The notes under the pieces were generated by a model. The model ran no database searches and was not told the DNA's origin. It was given only the letters and a program-made list of their open reading frames with translations. A stretch of 64,000 nucleotides of DNA from Colius striatus. Lineage: Eukaryota; Chordata; Aves; Coliiformes; Coliidae. Location of the stretch: the NCBI RefSeq assembly GCF_028858725.1, contig NC_084760.1, positions 58,987,367-59,051,366 of the forward strand. Reading direction: 5' to 3'. Position numbers and translations under genes: made by a program. Shown one piece after another: positions 12,220-26,940 of this stretch; position 1 is the first letter of the stretch, and every line of letters starts with the position of its first letter.

Positions 12220-15200
12220 GGACACATGATGAGTGAAAGAAAGTGCTGTTGCTATATTCCGTATGCCAATATCAACAGGAAGTTTTTTGCCCAAAACTCT
12301 ATTCCTATAGGTGAGTACAGGACAGAGTGAGGCGAGTTGATTGGGTTAAATTGAATTGAGACAGAAGCCATCTGAGAGCTAACTGTAAGCCTCTGTAAAG
12401 AGGAAATCCTACTAGCTCATTTAATGTTCATTCTCTCACAGCTATAGTCAGCCAAAGCATATCTATAATATAACAATAGACACAACATTATTGATGCTAT
12501 TTTCTCCCTTCTATTTGCTTTTTTCAGCATTAATCTGAACACAATTCTTTAGGGATTTTCTACATTCCTACTTTTAATTAGTTTTACAATTTCTAATATT
12601 AATTTTATTGACTATAGATATGGAGTGATATGTTCTTCAAAAAGTTCTTTGCCAACATTTTTCTTCTATCACTTTATTACATCAAGTATAATTCACATTG
12701 AATTAGGTATAATTAGGTTAAGAAATGCCAGACTTATGATTCTTCTCCTTTCCTGAACCATATTTTTTTCCTTCAACAGAATGAAATGCAGAGGGCTTTA
12801 GAGCAGATCCAACCTCTACTGAGCAGTTCCTTAATGGATTTGAATTTGACTTTTTACAGATACATTATGATTCAGTATGCTGTGTTATTTGCAAAAGGGA
12901 GATCATGCAAGGGAACACTTCTGAAAGTGAATGAAGAACCAACTTACTTTCTTTTTTGCTATCACTAGCACAATATGTGCAAGTTTCATTAGTTTTTTTT
13001 AATACCTTTTTAATCATACAAAATGAATGTTATGTGCCTTAAAATACAGTCTGCACAAAAAAGAGCTTTTGTTCATAGATTTGATAGCTTCAGATTGTGA
13101 ATGCTGTCCGGGAAATTACTGATAGTATTGTGTGAAATTCCTTCTTGTTCAAAATGCTGGCACAAAAATCTGTACATCAGTTAAGTTCTGTTTTGAGGGC
13201 TGAAATGATGTCAAAGGAATAGACTGAAACAAAATAAAAGACTTAATTAATTTGCTTAAATATTTGCAATAGTCACAGCAAATTACTGAAAAAATATTGG
13301 CTTTAGTAATTAAATAATATTTGAAAAGGAACAAAAGAGTTATTTCTAAGAGCATCCTGTCTAACTCAAAGTATCAGCTGAAAACAACCATGATCTAAAA
13401 TTATTTTACATAAACTTTTGCTGTAACTCTAAGTAGAAAGATAATTGAAAAAGTAATGAATTGCATTAATCTGAAACCATTATTAAATGCAACAGTTTAC
13501 GTTCACTGACTTCTTCACAGAGTCAATTTAACCAGGCAAAGATTGAATATAGAACCAAAGTTACCAAGTCTGACTGAAATGCAATGAAAGCTCTAGACAT
13601 GGGAATACTTGGGGAGACTAAGAGGTTGCTCCTATTCCTATTGCACAGCTGAAAACTTTTAAGAGAAAGGATAATACTTCTGTGGCATCCTTGCTTCAAC
13701 ATTGGAAGCACCAGAATTGTAATAACCCAGTAACAGGACATAATAAAAATTGGGAATGGCAGAAACTGTGTTTGACCCAAAATATTGACTAAATCACTCA
13801 CTAGTGAATTTTGACAGAAGAGATATTGTGTCTCTGATAGCAAAATGTCGAGATAATGAAATACTCACTTTTTGCATTTCTTATTTTCTTCAAATTCTTT
13901 TTTACTGGGTTAGCTATACAAAATATGACAATTCCTATTTAGCAGAGGAAGACAGAAGACAAGTTTTAATAGAGGTTAAAATAAATTATCTGTTTTGCTT
14001 TCAACAAGCCCTATTTTTAAATATAGATTATTTTTCTGAAGTGTTATGCTACAGATTTTTATTGAGGTTATGAGGAAAAATAGCACTCCATTACTTTGGA
14101 AAACCTGCAGTTTGTGCTGGGTTGCCTTAAGAAAACACCTTTGAAATGGTTACTTTGGTAAAATATCAGTACTTTACCCTCACATGTTTGAGAATCATTA
14201 ATAATTACTGTTATTTGGCATTCGACTGTATTTTCTTTGTTGCGATATCTAATGGACAAGATTTAAGAGACAGTGGCAAAAGACTAAGTGCAAACAGTTG
14301 CAGAGAACAAAGACACTTTTGAAACTGAAATTAAGAGTATTCTATAAGGCAGTATCTTCTTCAAGAAACTGATAATGGCAATTAATAATACTGAAGCAGT
14401 ACTTAGTTCCTATCTGCTACCTTGGACAAAACAAAAAGTCAATTTGTAATAATGAACTGCGAGAACATTTGGATAAGCTTCCTGCTAAGTTTGCTGCCTA
14501 AAAATATTAGTCATGGGTTGGTTTTTTTTTTAGAATGTTCACACTTAAGGCCACAATTTATAATGGTGTTGACTAGCATTGCAAAAATAATTAACAACAA
14601 TTTGAAGAACTGTATCATGGAGCATTACATGAATATCTCTCATGGAAGTTAACAGGTGATTTGTGTTGCCGTTATACTAATGGTATGCTCTGCAGTACAT
14701 TGTGAGTTAAGAAGTAGAGCTAGACTCACAATCATGTTTCTTAGGTAATTTTTAAAAAAAAGCCTTACAATCAGGGAAATGACTAAACCCCAAAGTACAT
14801 TTCTTCATTATCTTGAACTCTTTAAGAGAAAAGATCAACCAAATGGATGCTGTCCCAGTTTTGTGGTGAGAAAGTCTTAATTAATGGAAGGATGATGACA
14901 TCAAAACATGTGTACTCTGTCTCCATCTGCTGATAGGGAGGAATTATATTTACATTGTGTACAAGAATGGAAGGGCTTGGAAAAATAAATAGTGGCCACT
15001 ATTTTTCTTCTTTCACTACAGTGACTGGAAGACTCTTACCGTAGCAAAGGGAACTTGGTAGAAATGCATTTTAAAAAGAAAAAAGCAGTAAAAATTATTG
15101 AATCACAATATGTTACAACTTTAGCAAATATAGCTTAATTGTATCCCGTGAAAGACAGCCTGTAGAGTCTGTTGATCGTATATTCATTATACTGCCTTAA

Positions 15201-18200
15201 AATGACAGCTTGGCTCCCATATGGAAGGAGATAGAATTGTGTGAGGTGTAGGCTCTACCTCCACGAGGATTAAAGCAATTGGGTTCTTTCCTTCTTTAAC
15301 CTTGGTTGCAGACGGATAAATATTGAGGGATGGGAAATCTCAGAATTAAGTGTAAGCAGAAATGTGCTTCAAATGTGACAGTCTATTGTTAGTTCCCAAA
15401 TTTGTTGGATTGCTTTTAACAATGCCCTCATTCCTGATTACATCATGTAAAACAGCTTTCAATATAATTCATGAAATAAGAGGTGAATTTTAGGGACTTT
15501 CAGCTGCTGAAAATTTGTGTCCTTGCATTTCAGTGTAAAAGCTCACAAGCTCTAAAATGTGCATAGTACTAAAACAATTCAGCTAAAAAAAACTGGTATA
15601 ATTCTTTCTCATTTGCAAACTGCAAATTAACTGGATTATTTCAGAGATAATTAACGCCAATGAGCTACTCGTATCTAAGGGGCTGGCTTACTTAATATCA
15701 AAAATAGTAAACAACATCTTTTGTTAACTGACACTGTTGGCCTTGGGAACAACTTCAATATAAAGCTTGAAAGTATTGGCAAAGGAACCAATTTAGTAGG
15801 CTTTATTTATTCAAACTAGAAATTAATTTTATTGTTTGTGAATGGTGTGGGATTGATAGAACTGAAAATGAAGTCTTCTGTTTATCCAGACGGAAGCTAT
15901 AACACAATTGCAGCAATGCAAACTTTCCAGCCTGGCTTCACTGTATGTCTAAGAACCAAGTTTAATTGTCTGTATTTTTTTTAAAGTCAATATTTGGCCT
16001 TTCTGTTGAGAACCTTAATGCGGTGATTACCACAAGCCTGCATTTTGAAGATATTTTGGAATCTCCACTAGTGATAGCAGAATTTTTGATGAGTCCAATG
16101 AAGCAATGAAAATTCTCTTTAGGACTAGACCCACAAAAACTGAGGAGTGGGCTGCAAAATTGCTTCTACTGTTAGAGGGATATATATCGTGCTGGATCAA
16201 ACAGTCTGAGAGAGGCAAGGCTCCTACAGCTCCATGCTCCCAAGTCCAAACAGCAGCAAAGCTGCAGATGTATTCCCAGTAAGCACACGTACACACAGAG
16301 CATATATCTACATCACATGTATGCACACAAATATACAACACATGGATCACAGACCGGCACACAGACTGCTCCCGCAAATACTGACAACAGCAATGGTCTC
16401 AACCTGTTGCCCTCTCTGGCTGAGTAGGTTGGAGGCCCACCCGTGAGCATATATATTTATACACAGGTACAAGGTAGGTCCTTTCAGTAGCTGGGGTCAG
16501 ACACTCGGTTTACCCACTAGCTGGACCCTGGATCCCAGTCTCCTCAGTTGATAGGACCTGGACATATAAGCCTCTGAGGCTACATCTCCACTCTAATTGC
16601 TGGTCCGGACTCTCTCACACACATACTCTTTTCCACACTTGTTCCTCCCTAAATCACCAAAATCCCTCCTTTTCCAGCTGTTGGTTCCTCTGCTAAACAT
16701 TCCATAACAAATCCTGGGCAATCCCAAAACTGCTTTTTCCCTCTGTCTCATAATGGGTCCCATGCTCCTAGGCAGTAATCCCCTTAGCCTGAAAGGTGAT
16801 CCAGAGAACTGCTTCCAATGGCTCAAATGGATGTTTTTCACATCTAGGTAATAGGGCTGAGGCTTTCCAGGTTAAAATAAAACAATACAAAACAAAACAA
16901 AACTAGAAAATGATCAGACAAGGAGTTTGCTCCTCAGGAGGCTGTGATTTGGGTTTTCACTTGCCACTGTATGTATATGCTTCTCTGGGCTTGTGGAGAT
17001 GGGTCTCCTAGAGGAGCCTCTGCACAGACTATCATGGTATTATTTGGGCTGCCCCAACAACATTGTCTCTTTGGTTTTTTTTTTCGTGGGTGTGCAGAGA
17101 GGCTGTTAACCACAGCTGTTAACAGCTACCAAGCCTGGTTTTCTGCCATTTGAAAAAGCCCAAATCTATCTGAGAGGATACAATGGGTGATTTTGGAATG
17201 GTTGAACATGTTATGGGATTATCTATGTTATAATTGATTCAACTATAAACTTTATAAATTATGTGGAAGCTTAACAAGTAACAATACACTATGTATATAC
17301 TAGTACCACAAGAGTGATGAGAAGGCTCCTGGGCCATGTGGCATGACATGACCAGTGTGTACTCTACCAGACAGGGTTGCTGTCCACTAGCTGTCCTGTA
17401 GTGTGACCCAGGCCTATGCCAGTTGTGCTCGCCTTTTCCATCATTCATTTAAGTTAATGAACAATCTAATTTCTGTGCTCAAGAATGTTCCCAGTTACTA
17501 TTTTAATTTACAGGGGTAGCTGTGACTTTAGATTCTCTATGAAATGACCTAATGGTCTCATTTTTGTTCATTGCAGGCAGGTGTCCACAGCAAAGTAAAA
17601 TGTGGCACTAATTAGCCATCCCTTTCTGGTGCTCTGAGGAGACATACCAGGATTGATAGGGCATGGAAACTTAAATCCTTTTCATTTGCAGAAGTGTACC
17701 TTCTGATTGAAGGGCTGATTTGGGCACTGGCAAGGTAGTTGAAAGAAATTTGCACTGCCAATAGTTATCATAAATGTGTTACTATATAGCTTGAGGACTG
17801 CTGCTTGGGAAGGACTATTGGGGCACTCACACGTTCACACGTTTCCCTTTGCTCTCCAAAGAGGGAATTTAAATAAACCACCTCAGTGCTTTTACACTAG
17901 ATTCTTAGGATTATGCAGTAAATTTTTCTGCATGCATTTCATCCTGTTCATGGGTTATGCTTTTGCTGGTTACTATTTGAGGAAAGTGTTTTAACAAGAG
18001 CTTGTAAACAAGGGATGTCTGTACAGATGAGTCAGGATAAGCTATGTATTTTCTTATTGGATTGCAAAGTGCCACAAAATCATGATTTTTAATATTTGCC
18101 ATCTTGAGTTTGAACCCGTCATTTTAAAATGAGAAAATACAGACATTTGAAAACTGATCTGATGTGGAATAAACCACATCCAGAGTGAATTTCCATCTAG

Positions 18201-21200
18201 AAAATTTTCTCATTTGTCTTTATTTTTCTGCAATCATAGACATGCTGCATTTGCCTAGAAAATAAAAATATGTGCTATTCAAACCATCTTGTTATTTGCA
18301 TTCTTGTCTTCAGTAGGTTTGAAAATGAGACTAAAGACGGTGCTGGGACATTGTGTATTTTCAGACCTGTCACTTCTAGAGAAAAATTTCTTCCATTGAC
18401 AAGTAAAAAGGTATTTTTCGTAGCTTTTCCCTCCAAAAGCAATTTTGAATCTTCAAGTCAAGCACTTAAGTACAGCAAACAGATTCTGCTCTCAGTTACA
18501 CCTGTTGAACTGCATTATCTTCCATTCTGCCCTAATTACATATAGACAAACTCATTCACTTGACCTTGTTGACCCTGCCATTAGAACTTTAATTAACTCT
18601 GGTGACTATTATTCATGGCTCAAAACAGAATGCAAGTCACTTTATCGCAACTAGATTGGCAACTGGGGCTAAAGTATATTTTCAATTAATTGAGCATTTG
18701 TGATCACTGAATAGGAGGTTGAATACAAATGAGTTCAGCAAGTCCATGAAACATCCATGTATATCTATACTTTTGACTACCACAGTGAAAGCAGATATAT
18801 CATTAAGCTCAGAAATCTGATACATTTTATCATCTAAAGAATTTTTACTCAGTTTTACTGCTCCTCTGACATTAGATCAAACTGATATTTGTCAGAAGCC
18901 AAACAAAAAACATTGTATTTATAACATCTCCAAAATGTATTTTAACAGCTCTTTAGTAAAACTCCAGTTTAATAGAATTCATTATTTGAATTAGTTTTCT
19001 CCACGATAATAGCTAATGACATCCTAATATGAATTTCAGTAGCCTAAATCTTCTCCTAATCCAAATTTCACATCACATTTCTCAAGTTTTCAGTGTTTGG
19101 GGGATTCCCCTGTCAATCCAGGATAATCTAAGATTGGAACGTCCATGTTCATGTCTGACCTTTTGACACCGTTTGGCTCCTGTCATTCACCGAAGTTAAC
19201 CACTGCTAGGTATTTGGTACATCTTCTAGACTGACATCAGTTGGGTCTCAGGTGTTTCACCTCTTACATTACGGAATTGGCTTCCATGCGAATTTAGACA
19301 TGCAGAACTTCTATCTTTTTTGCTATTTTAAAATCAGGTCTAGAGACACTGAATTTTCATTCTGGATTTAATGGGTTTTTTTAAGCCACTTATGATGAAA
19401 TGTACAGAATTCCTTGTGCAGAAGGAAGAAGTCTTTGCCACTAAAGTCTATAATAAGATAACAGCATTTCCGTAGGTCAGATACATTTCCTGTGTCACGA
19501 TACATATGGTAATAATAGTAAAGTAATGACTAGTATAGTAACAAGAATCATTTAAGTACTACAAGTTGATAAAGAATAGCCAAATCAGCATTAGAAGTAT
19601 GGAAAATAAACCCACTTACATAAGTGTGTAAGTGCTACCAGGCCATCCACCATAAAAAAGTACATATTTGTTCTATTTCCTGGGCAGATTCTGGTAGCTG
19701 CTTTGGGTTATGAGATATGGGATGAGGTCACTAGCTGCGACTGTGCTTTTTATTAGTAACTCATAACCTTAATACAAGCGATCTGACTTGGCCTTGCCTT
19801 TGCTTTTCCCACGTGAGCAGCAGCCATTCCAGTCACTGAGGCTACTCAGGTAGGGTGACAGTTTGGCTATGTAAAACTTAAGTAGTAACATTTTGTTTAA
19901 ACCTAGAGAGACTGGCAGGAGGAGGAGATAGGTGAATCGAAGTTGTCACATCATCAGATTCTGTTCCATCTTCTTTCATGTAAAATGCTACAGGTGATAG
20001 ATATCCAGCCATGCTCTACAGAAAGTATTAGCCCGATTTGAAATGTTTTTGTATGAGATACTTGAGTCAGGAATTTTTTCCTGTCTGAATATACAGTGCT
20101 AGGAAAACATGAAATTACTCTTTGAGGCTTCAAAATAGTTTTAACCTGATAATGTGTATTTTTATACACCTCAAATATGTTAATACACCACAGTGTTGAA
20201 AATTACATCTAGTTTTAAATTACTGTGTTCAAAATAGTTGCCACTAGATGGCAAACTGATTGTACGCAGACTTCCACACAAAGGGAACGTCTCTGCTCTG
20301 TACTAGGTGACCAGGTGAAGGTATTGCATCGAATTTATCCTGCCCCGATTCCGTGGAAACCACTGGAATTATACCAGAGAAACAGATGGCTCTTTAACCT
20401 TAGGTACTGAGAGCGCCTACAGTAAGTAAATATCATATTTGTTTCTGTTTACTTGTCTAAATCAAGTCTGTTTTACTAAACCCTTTAACTTCACACAGCA
20501 AAAATGCAAGAGTTTAGGCCTGTCTCATTCAGTTTTAGGTACCAGGTGTGTTCCACAGTACTTAAGAGGTAGTTAGTGGCACATACTGACAGAGATCGAA
20601 GAGACTTGGAAATCAAAATCCCCTCTTATGTGCACCTGGTTGTCCAGGATCCATGTTAATGCCTGTATTTTACAGCGTCTGATCCCTTACATACCACAGA
20701 TCTCCGATTCAGAGAGTTTTACATCCCTCAGTTCACACGGAGCCTCAGCTAGAGTCAGGACCTGTTATGATGTTATCCTTTCCTTTTCCTTCATAATACT
20801 GCAATAATGGATGGCTTTTCTAAGTAGAGGCTACACATTTCCATTAACAAGTGCTATTTGTGGTCACTTGTAAAAACACATTAACCTACTCAAGATCTTG
20901 TTTTTATCGGTTTCACGCCAGTGCCACTTCACTGTTGCTGTCGTAATGCAGAAAAATATTTCCTGATCCTATGTTAAAAACAATTGGCACAGGCCTTACC
21001 TCTGATAGTATATTTTTCTGTTATGCATTGGTCGGACACCACCACTCAGGAGCAGAGAATTGGCCAAAGCAGATTTGTGTATATAAATGTATGCCTAAAT
21101 ATTATAGATATCTTTTCTGTGCAAGTAAATTATCTTGGTACTCATTTTTTACTAGTTTCTGTTTGAAAACTGAGTTTTCACCCATGTTATTTTGTGAATT

Positions 21201-24200
21201 ATCTTGTTTAAGATTTAACAGATCTTAAATGCAAAGGTTCACTAGTTGCACTGCCATTTTCTCGTGGAAATAGCTTGTAATTCTGACTTGGGGTTTATTT
21301 GCAACACTAGATTAGCTTACTGGTACCATGCTATCAAAAATAAAACTGCGGTTCTCATTTATTTTCCATTGGTATGGCAAACTGACAGTATCTAAAAATA
21401 TACAGAGGGTTTAGGACACATGTCAGAATCTCAAGTAAGATTCATTCTAAGCTGTCTTGCTTTAATCCAATTCCTGAGAAAAAGATCCACTGGATTGACT
21501 GAATAGGTGTGCAGTTCCTTCTGGCTTTAGTAAGTCTATGTCTAGTGAAGTGATGTTTGTCTCCATGCTTCATAGGCCCCAGGGATACTGTAGTCAGTGC
21601 CTTCAGCATGCCTGTTAAATTACAGCTGTTCAGCAAAGCAATCGTTAGATGCACAGGGCCATTAGTTATTCACCAGCAACAATCAGTATGGGATTTTTCT
21701 GCCTTGTGAACAATCAGCAACATGCAAGCAAGTTATTCCAAGTTTTTTGATATCCCTCTGAAGCACCAGAGATCAACCACAGCTGGATATGGGACCTCAT
21801 GCAGAATGGATTCATGCTTTAAGACTGTGAGGAAGATCTTTACTTTTAGAGTCCTGCTTAATGTGTCCTCATCACATATTCAAATTTCCACTTGTTGCCA
21901 GGTTTGGAGGTAGAAAGGAATAACTTCCATATTAGATTTACCAAGTATTTGAGAGGACGCCTCCTTCCTGTCTAGCATGAAGTGTGGTGCATCTCCTGAG
22001 ATCACATCACCTATCTGGCTGTCAGCTCTTGACATGATCTTGGAAATGAGTGTCACATTATGTGTCCTGTTTTCCGACTGTGGCTGTGGAATTTTTTACT
22101 CTTCTGGGCATCGAAACCTTGTTCATCTAACTTATTAGATTAATTTTAAATTTAAGAGTAACATACATTGGTTCGTATTACATAGGAGGTAAGACTACAC
22201 GGTCTAACAGCTCTTTCTGGCTGTAGGCTGTGAAAACAAAAGATCATACCTGCCAAAACTTGCAAGGTCACCTTATTGCACTGCAAAAAAACCATGTTCT
22301 CAGATTTTTTGGCTAAAATGCTGGACCATTGACCTGAATATACAGTTGTGATGTTTTCCTTGCAAAACTATGGAAATCGTCTCGTTTATGGTTTCAAGGG
22401 TCTCTTTTAAACAAAATCAAATGAGTGTTTTAAAAAGTATTTAACGTCTAACATTATAACCTCGTGAATTTGTTTTCAATACAAGATACTGTCGCGCTCA
22501 AAGGAAAATTGCTTAGAGAAAACTCCCGCAATACTTTAGACTTCTAATCCAAATGCAGTAATACTCTCACAGCCTAGAAGGCTGAAGTCATTTTTCTGTA
22601 ACGGATTGTTAACTTTTCAAGTGAAAAAGGAATTTTTTTTTTTAGAAAGTGTGCATATATCCTCATATACATTTAAAATAGCAAAAGCCATTTCTTACTT
22701 TGAATTACCTTTTTAGAAGGGAATGGATTGTCTCTGTTATGTTAAAAGTTGTGCTAAGAAGCAGAACAGGGTCTCAGGAGTTTGTTTATTTCTCCCATAG
22801 ACTTCCTCTGTGGAATTTAAGAGGCCTGAGCCTTCCTATGCATCTGCCAACATTATGTGGGAGAATAGCATTTCCTCTGTTAAAAAGTTATTTGGATGTT
22901 TGATTCAGGGGGAGTTGATAGTAAAGCTGTTAATGAAAGGTGCCACAGTGCATTTAAAAAAAAAAAAAAAAGGACATAGCAAATGACATGTTCTGGTTTA
23001 AGTTTTTGCCATTTTATACTCTGAGGAAGAACACATTTAAATTCTTCTGTGCAATCACCAGTTCTGATGTTAGTGAATCTGGGTTGGTTTGTTGTTTTTT
23101 TTTTTTCTAATTACAAGATCATGAGCTGTAAATATCACTCCAGAACTGTTAGTGTCCTGAGTTTTATTTCAGCTAACCAAGCAAGCTTATGTTTTCCCTC
23201 ATGTAACCCTTTGCTTTCAACCCTCTAGCCTGAGAAGTTACATAGCAAGCTGTTCTGCTGTTAGGCACTCATCTGAGTATGTAATACCTGAGTCACTAAA
23301 AGATATGAAACACTCTTCTGAGCTTCATCCTCCCACACTACTACAAAAAAATGTTCCTCTTCTACCCCAGGATTTTGGCTCTCTATCTTCCTACATTAGC
23401 TGTCATTTAATAAACTTAACTTGGATATGAAAGGATCACAGTCTGGGTTTCCTGAGTTTGAAAATAAAATGAATGCAACACTTTAGACTATTGTTCCACT
23501 GAAATTAATTTGTCTACATGATATTTTACTGTAACTCCAAACTGTTCTTTGGTTTCTGTCCAAAAGTGGAGATTCTATTTTAGTTACAAGCTTAACCACA
23601 TAGGTTTTTGTTCAGTAAATGCAAGCTACAATGTTTTTCTCATCCCAGAACTATTGTTTTTTTCTCCTTACGTATTTAATTCAAGAACCTAGTTGACCCT
23701 TTGTGTGAGATGAATCACAAGCTAATAAAAAAAGTGCCAAAAGCCCTGTAGGACTAAACTAAATGTTCAAGTTGAAACAAACAAATCCATGTAGTTTTGT
23801 ATAAATGAGTTGTTTATTGAGGTATTCAACTTGAAATCTATTGTGGAATAATAAAATTAAATTACGTTTCTCTGTTTGGAGGGACATCTGGACCTGAGGA
23901 ACAGTTTGAGGTGAGAAACATTAACAATCGTAGAATGGGAAAGCAAGAACTGAAAGTCAAGACTGTTTTGTAATGTTCAGTGTCTAAGGTGCCAAGGACC
24001 TGACTTTCCAAGTCCTTATGTCTGAAGAATCGTTCCAGCAGAATTAAGCTACAACTAGCCAATGCTACTTCAAACTAGATCTCAGATCTCTGGGTGGCTC
24101 TCTGAAAATGTGTAATTAGTGACCATCTGGAAAAGTTAGATTAAAATTACTTGTTTAGTATCATATGAGAACTGTCAGAGGCAAAAGAAAACTCATTTTC

Positions 24201-26130
24201 TGCATCTCTATGCAGGTGGCTTTCCTTCTAGCAATCCACTGCTTAATGCATTTCACACCTTCTGACTGCCAAAGCCAATGAAACAGGAGTTTTGTAATCT
24301 TCAATTTATAACCTTGTGGAAACCCAGAGGAGATTTCTTATAATGAGGTTCCCGAGTAAGGCTGGGTTTCTGTAGAAGAAACAGTCTGTCATTGTGCCTT
24401 GATGGTGTATCATCATGCTTGTACCCAAGGGTTCAAATTAATGTTTCAAAAGCAGTATCAATGTTGGCATTTCCTGTGCTAAAAGCTTGCATTTAACCTT
24501 GCATTGCACCTTTAAAATGTTGGTTTAATATTTTGTTTTACTCTTATTCACAGTCGTCTTTGTGTCGTTTACATTTTCTGTCTTCTCACCTACTCAAATA
24601 ATTCAGCCTAACTGCTGACCAGCTCCTAAACTACCAGTCAGTCCTCTTGCACTATCTAACCCCTGGTTTGGCTGGTGTTCATTTTCAACCCAGTTCCCCA
24701 AAATCCTCATCTAACTCTCTTCACATATTTGTCCTGGTCCCTTTGCTCAGCCAACCTCAATTCTCTTGCTTTGTCCACTTTTACTGTTTGTTATCCTCCA
24801 CACTTCATCTTCCATGCAAGCTCCCAGTCCCTATTTCCTGCATATACACGTAGCAATTCACGGTCCCACCCTCTTGTTCATCATACTGCTTCCACTATTT
24901 TCTCCATGTATACATTCCCTAACTCCTAAATTCCACTTTTGTCTACACCGCATTCAAATTAATTTGTTTTCTCCTCTGCACTCTGTCAACAGAAAGGTCC
25001 CTGAGAGGCACACATTTTGTGGTGTTTGGCTGTAATCACAGGAAGAATTATGTCTGTGCAGCCCTGAGTAGGTCCACAGCAGATGGACTCTTCAGAGTTT
25101 TCCGCTAAATCCCTAGCAAGTCTTTTCTGAACACTTGCAAAATGAAACTATTCAAACGTGGATAGATTTTCAGAGCAGCGGGAATATATCCCCACATAAA
25201 GCTCCACCATTCCTGTCAAATTTAATAACATTAGTTCAACAACTGGATTAAGTAAATTTTTTAAGGTAAAAACCTACAACATTTTTGACATGGGCAATGC
25301 ATTTGTTGTCTGGCTCTGTTCTCATAAAGGCTTATGTTATCTGTAAATTGAGAAACAAACAAGAAAATAGTCTAGGGGAAAGCATCTGGTAAAACATTTT
25401 TCAGTCCAAAACCCATTTGGCAAAGTTATAAGTATCTAAAAGAGGTATCCTGAGGTGAGAAATATTAGATTGTGCTATCAGAACCAATCATAATATATAG
25501 TTACAAACACCACGTACTAATTGTCTCCAGTGGAATAACTTTCTAGTGCCAATCCTGGAAGCAACTTTCAGCTTAGCATTTGTGAACATGAAGAATATTC
25601 AAGTAAAAATTATATGCATAAAAAATAGTCTTCTAAATACTTATTACCATCTTTACAGAATTACCTAAGCCTCAGGCCCACCTTTACAACAGTATGTAAA
25701 ATTACAGTGTCTATGATACGTAGGAAAACTGTTATATATTATTATATACATAATAATTATAAGACTGTACTCCTATCTGTTTTCATTTAGACTGCTTCTC
25801 ACTCACCTAGCTCCAAGTTCCTCAGTAGTTATTCAGTTCCAGACAGGTCAAACTAGAGGTTTGGGGTTTTTTTCAGCTTAGCTTCTATACACAGAAATGA
25901 AAAATTATCATACTAAAAAAGTGAAATGATTTCTCACCCTGAAGATCAGAACTGATGATTTTTAAGCTATTACTAAGACAGATGAGGCTGTCTCTTTTCC
26001 AGGTTAGGTAAAGGTGGCCCGTCCACCTATGACAAGTCCAGGAATTACTTGTCCAATCAGAGTTTTACATGACACGTCATATGGATCCAGACAAGATTCC
26101 GTATCGCTACTCCCACAGCCATAAGGTGGT
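12220..26130. other. intergenic stretch without a supported gene
   Basis: AT-rich DNA. None of the short frames shows conserved motifs, splice context or codon bias that I can recognise. It includes a poly(A) run at about 22954-22971, a T-run near 23094-23106, an LTR-like block at 16.1-16.9 kb (see findings) and a pyrimidine-rich patch at 24.59-24.96 kb. Conserved enhancers may be present but cannot be called without alignment. Confidence 0.5.
16150..16880 (-). other. LTR-like candidate block, unclassified
   Basis: This block has a higher G+C content than its surroundings and contains, on the minus strand, a TATA-like element (GTATAAATATATATGC, about 16449-16466) followed by a G+C-rich leader-like stretch and alternating CA/TG-rich DNA. 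These are loosely the features of a solo LTR. I do not recognise a family and found no convincing terminal TG...CA or target-site duplication by eye. Confidence 0.2.
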
Positions 26131-26139
26131 GCTTGACAT

Positions 26140-26893
26140 TCACAGTCGGGTGGATTTATTTAATGGGAAATAAAGCATTATACAATAAAGAACAAGGGGA
26201 TTAAAAAGTCTACAATACATGTTTGAAATAAAGGGACACTGCAAACACTACAAGGTATTAAAAAACAGGGAACTACAATATAGCTATACGTTAAAGTGAA
26301 TAAAATAAGATAAAAACGAAACAATAAACAGTTCAGTTGTTGGGATCGCAAGGCCTTCTGGCTGAGCTCGCAAACGTATGATGTCCACGGATGTGAAGAG
26401 TGCCTTGTTCAATAAGCGTCTAGCGACTTTCTCGCGTCGGGAAGCGGAGAGGCCTAACTAAGTAAGTAGCTCAAAGTTGCCTTCAAACCATTTGCCTCTA
26501 GACCCCAAAGGAAAACCTGGGAATTTCACTATGGGGGCATTAGTGAGTTCTTTAATTTGGCATTCGAGATGTTTGTATTTGTTAACTTTTCCTCAGCTGC
26601 CTCCTTAAGAGTAGCTGATTTGTTTTCCAATCTAATTGTGACGTTCACCATCTTTTACGAAAACCAAATCGGGTTTAAATAGTTTGTTGCTATCGTCTCT
26701 GATCAGTGGTTCTGGAAAAACGAGCCAATCGCATTTTCTGGCCTCCTCTATAAGAATTTCGCAGACATAATTCTGTCTTTTAATTCTGGCTTCTTGCACT
26801 GATGGGCAGAAGCCAATGATATGGGCGGTGGACTGTATTTCCGAATTGCAATGTCTGCAGGTTTTGTTAAAGCTGTCTTGTCTGATTTTTAAG
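26140..26893 (-). mobile_element. R2-clade non-LTR retrotransposon relic (3' end: CCHC knuckle, endonuclease domain, 3' UTR)
   Basis: Translation on the minus strand from about 26890 gives a zinc-knuckle CRHC...HIIGFC (C-x2-C-x8-H-x4-C), then an ARIKRQN segment and KPDLVFVKDG, the entry to the restriction-like endonuclease core. After a frameshift near 26640 (in-frame TAG at about 26635) the frame resumes with VTIRLENKSATLKEA and LGSRGKWFEGNFELL, up to about 26335. An AT-rich tail (26140-26335) follows, with AATAAA-like motifs. Knuckle, endonuclease and RGKW-type segment in this order are the C-terminal layout of R2-type elements. The copy is strongly 5' truncated (no reverse transcriptase) and carries a frameshift and stops, so it is dead. 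No 28S rDNA is seen at its 3' junction. Other endonuclease-bearing clades (for example Hero or NeSL) are less likely alternatives. Confidence 0.78.
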
Positions 26894-26940
26894 CTACTTT
26901 CAAAGATTCAGTATGACTTTTATTTTTTAACTCAAGACAC

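Noticed and set aside
16027-16377. 116-codon Cys-rich minus-strand frame
   Set aside because: The cysteines come from TGT/TGC steps in an alternating CA/TG tract, with no domain spacing.
18100-18125. tRNA T-loop-like string GGGTTCAAAC on the minus strand
   Set aside because: The flanking bases cannot pair as a T stem and no anticodon or acceptor arms are present.
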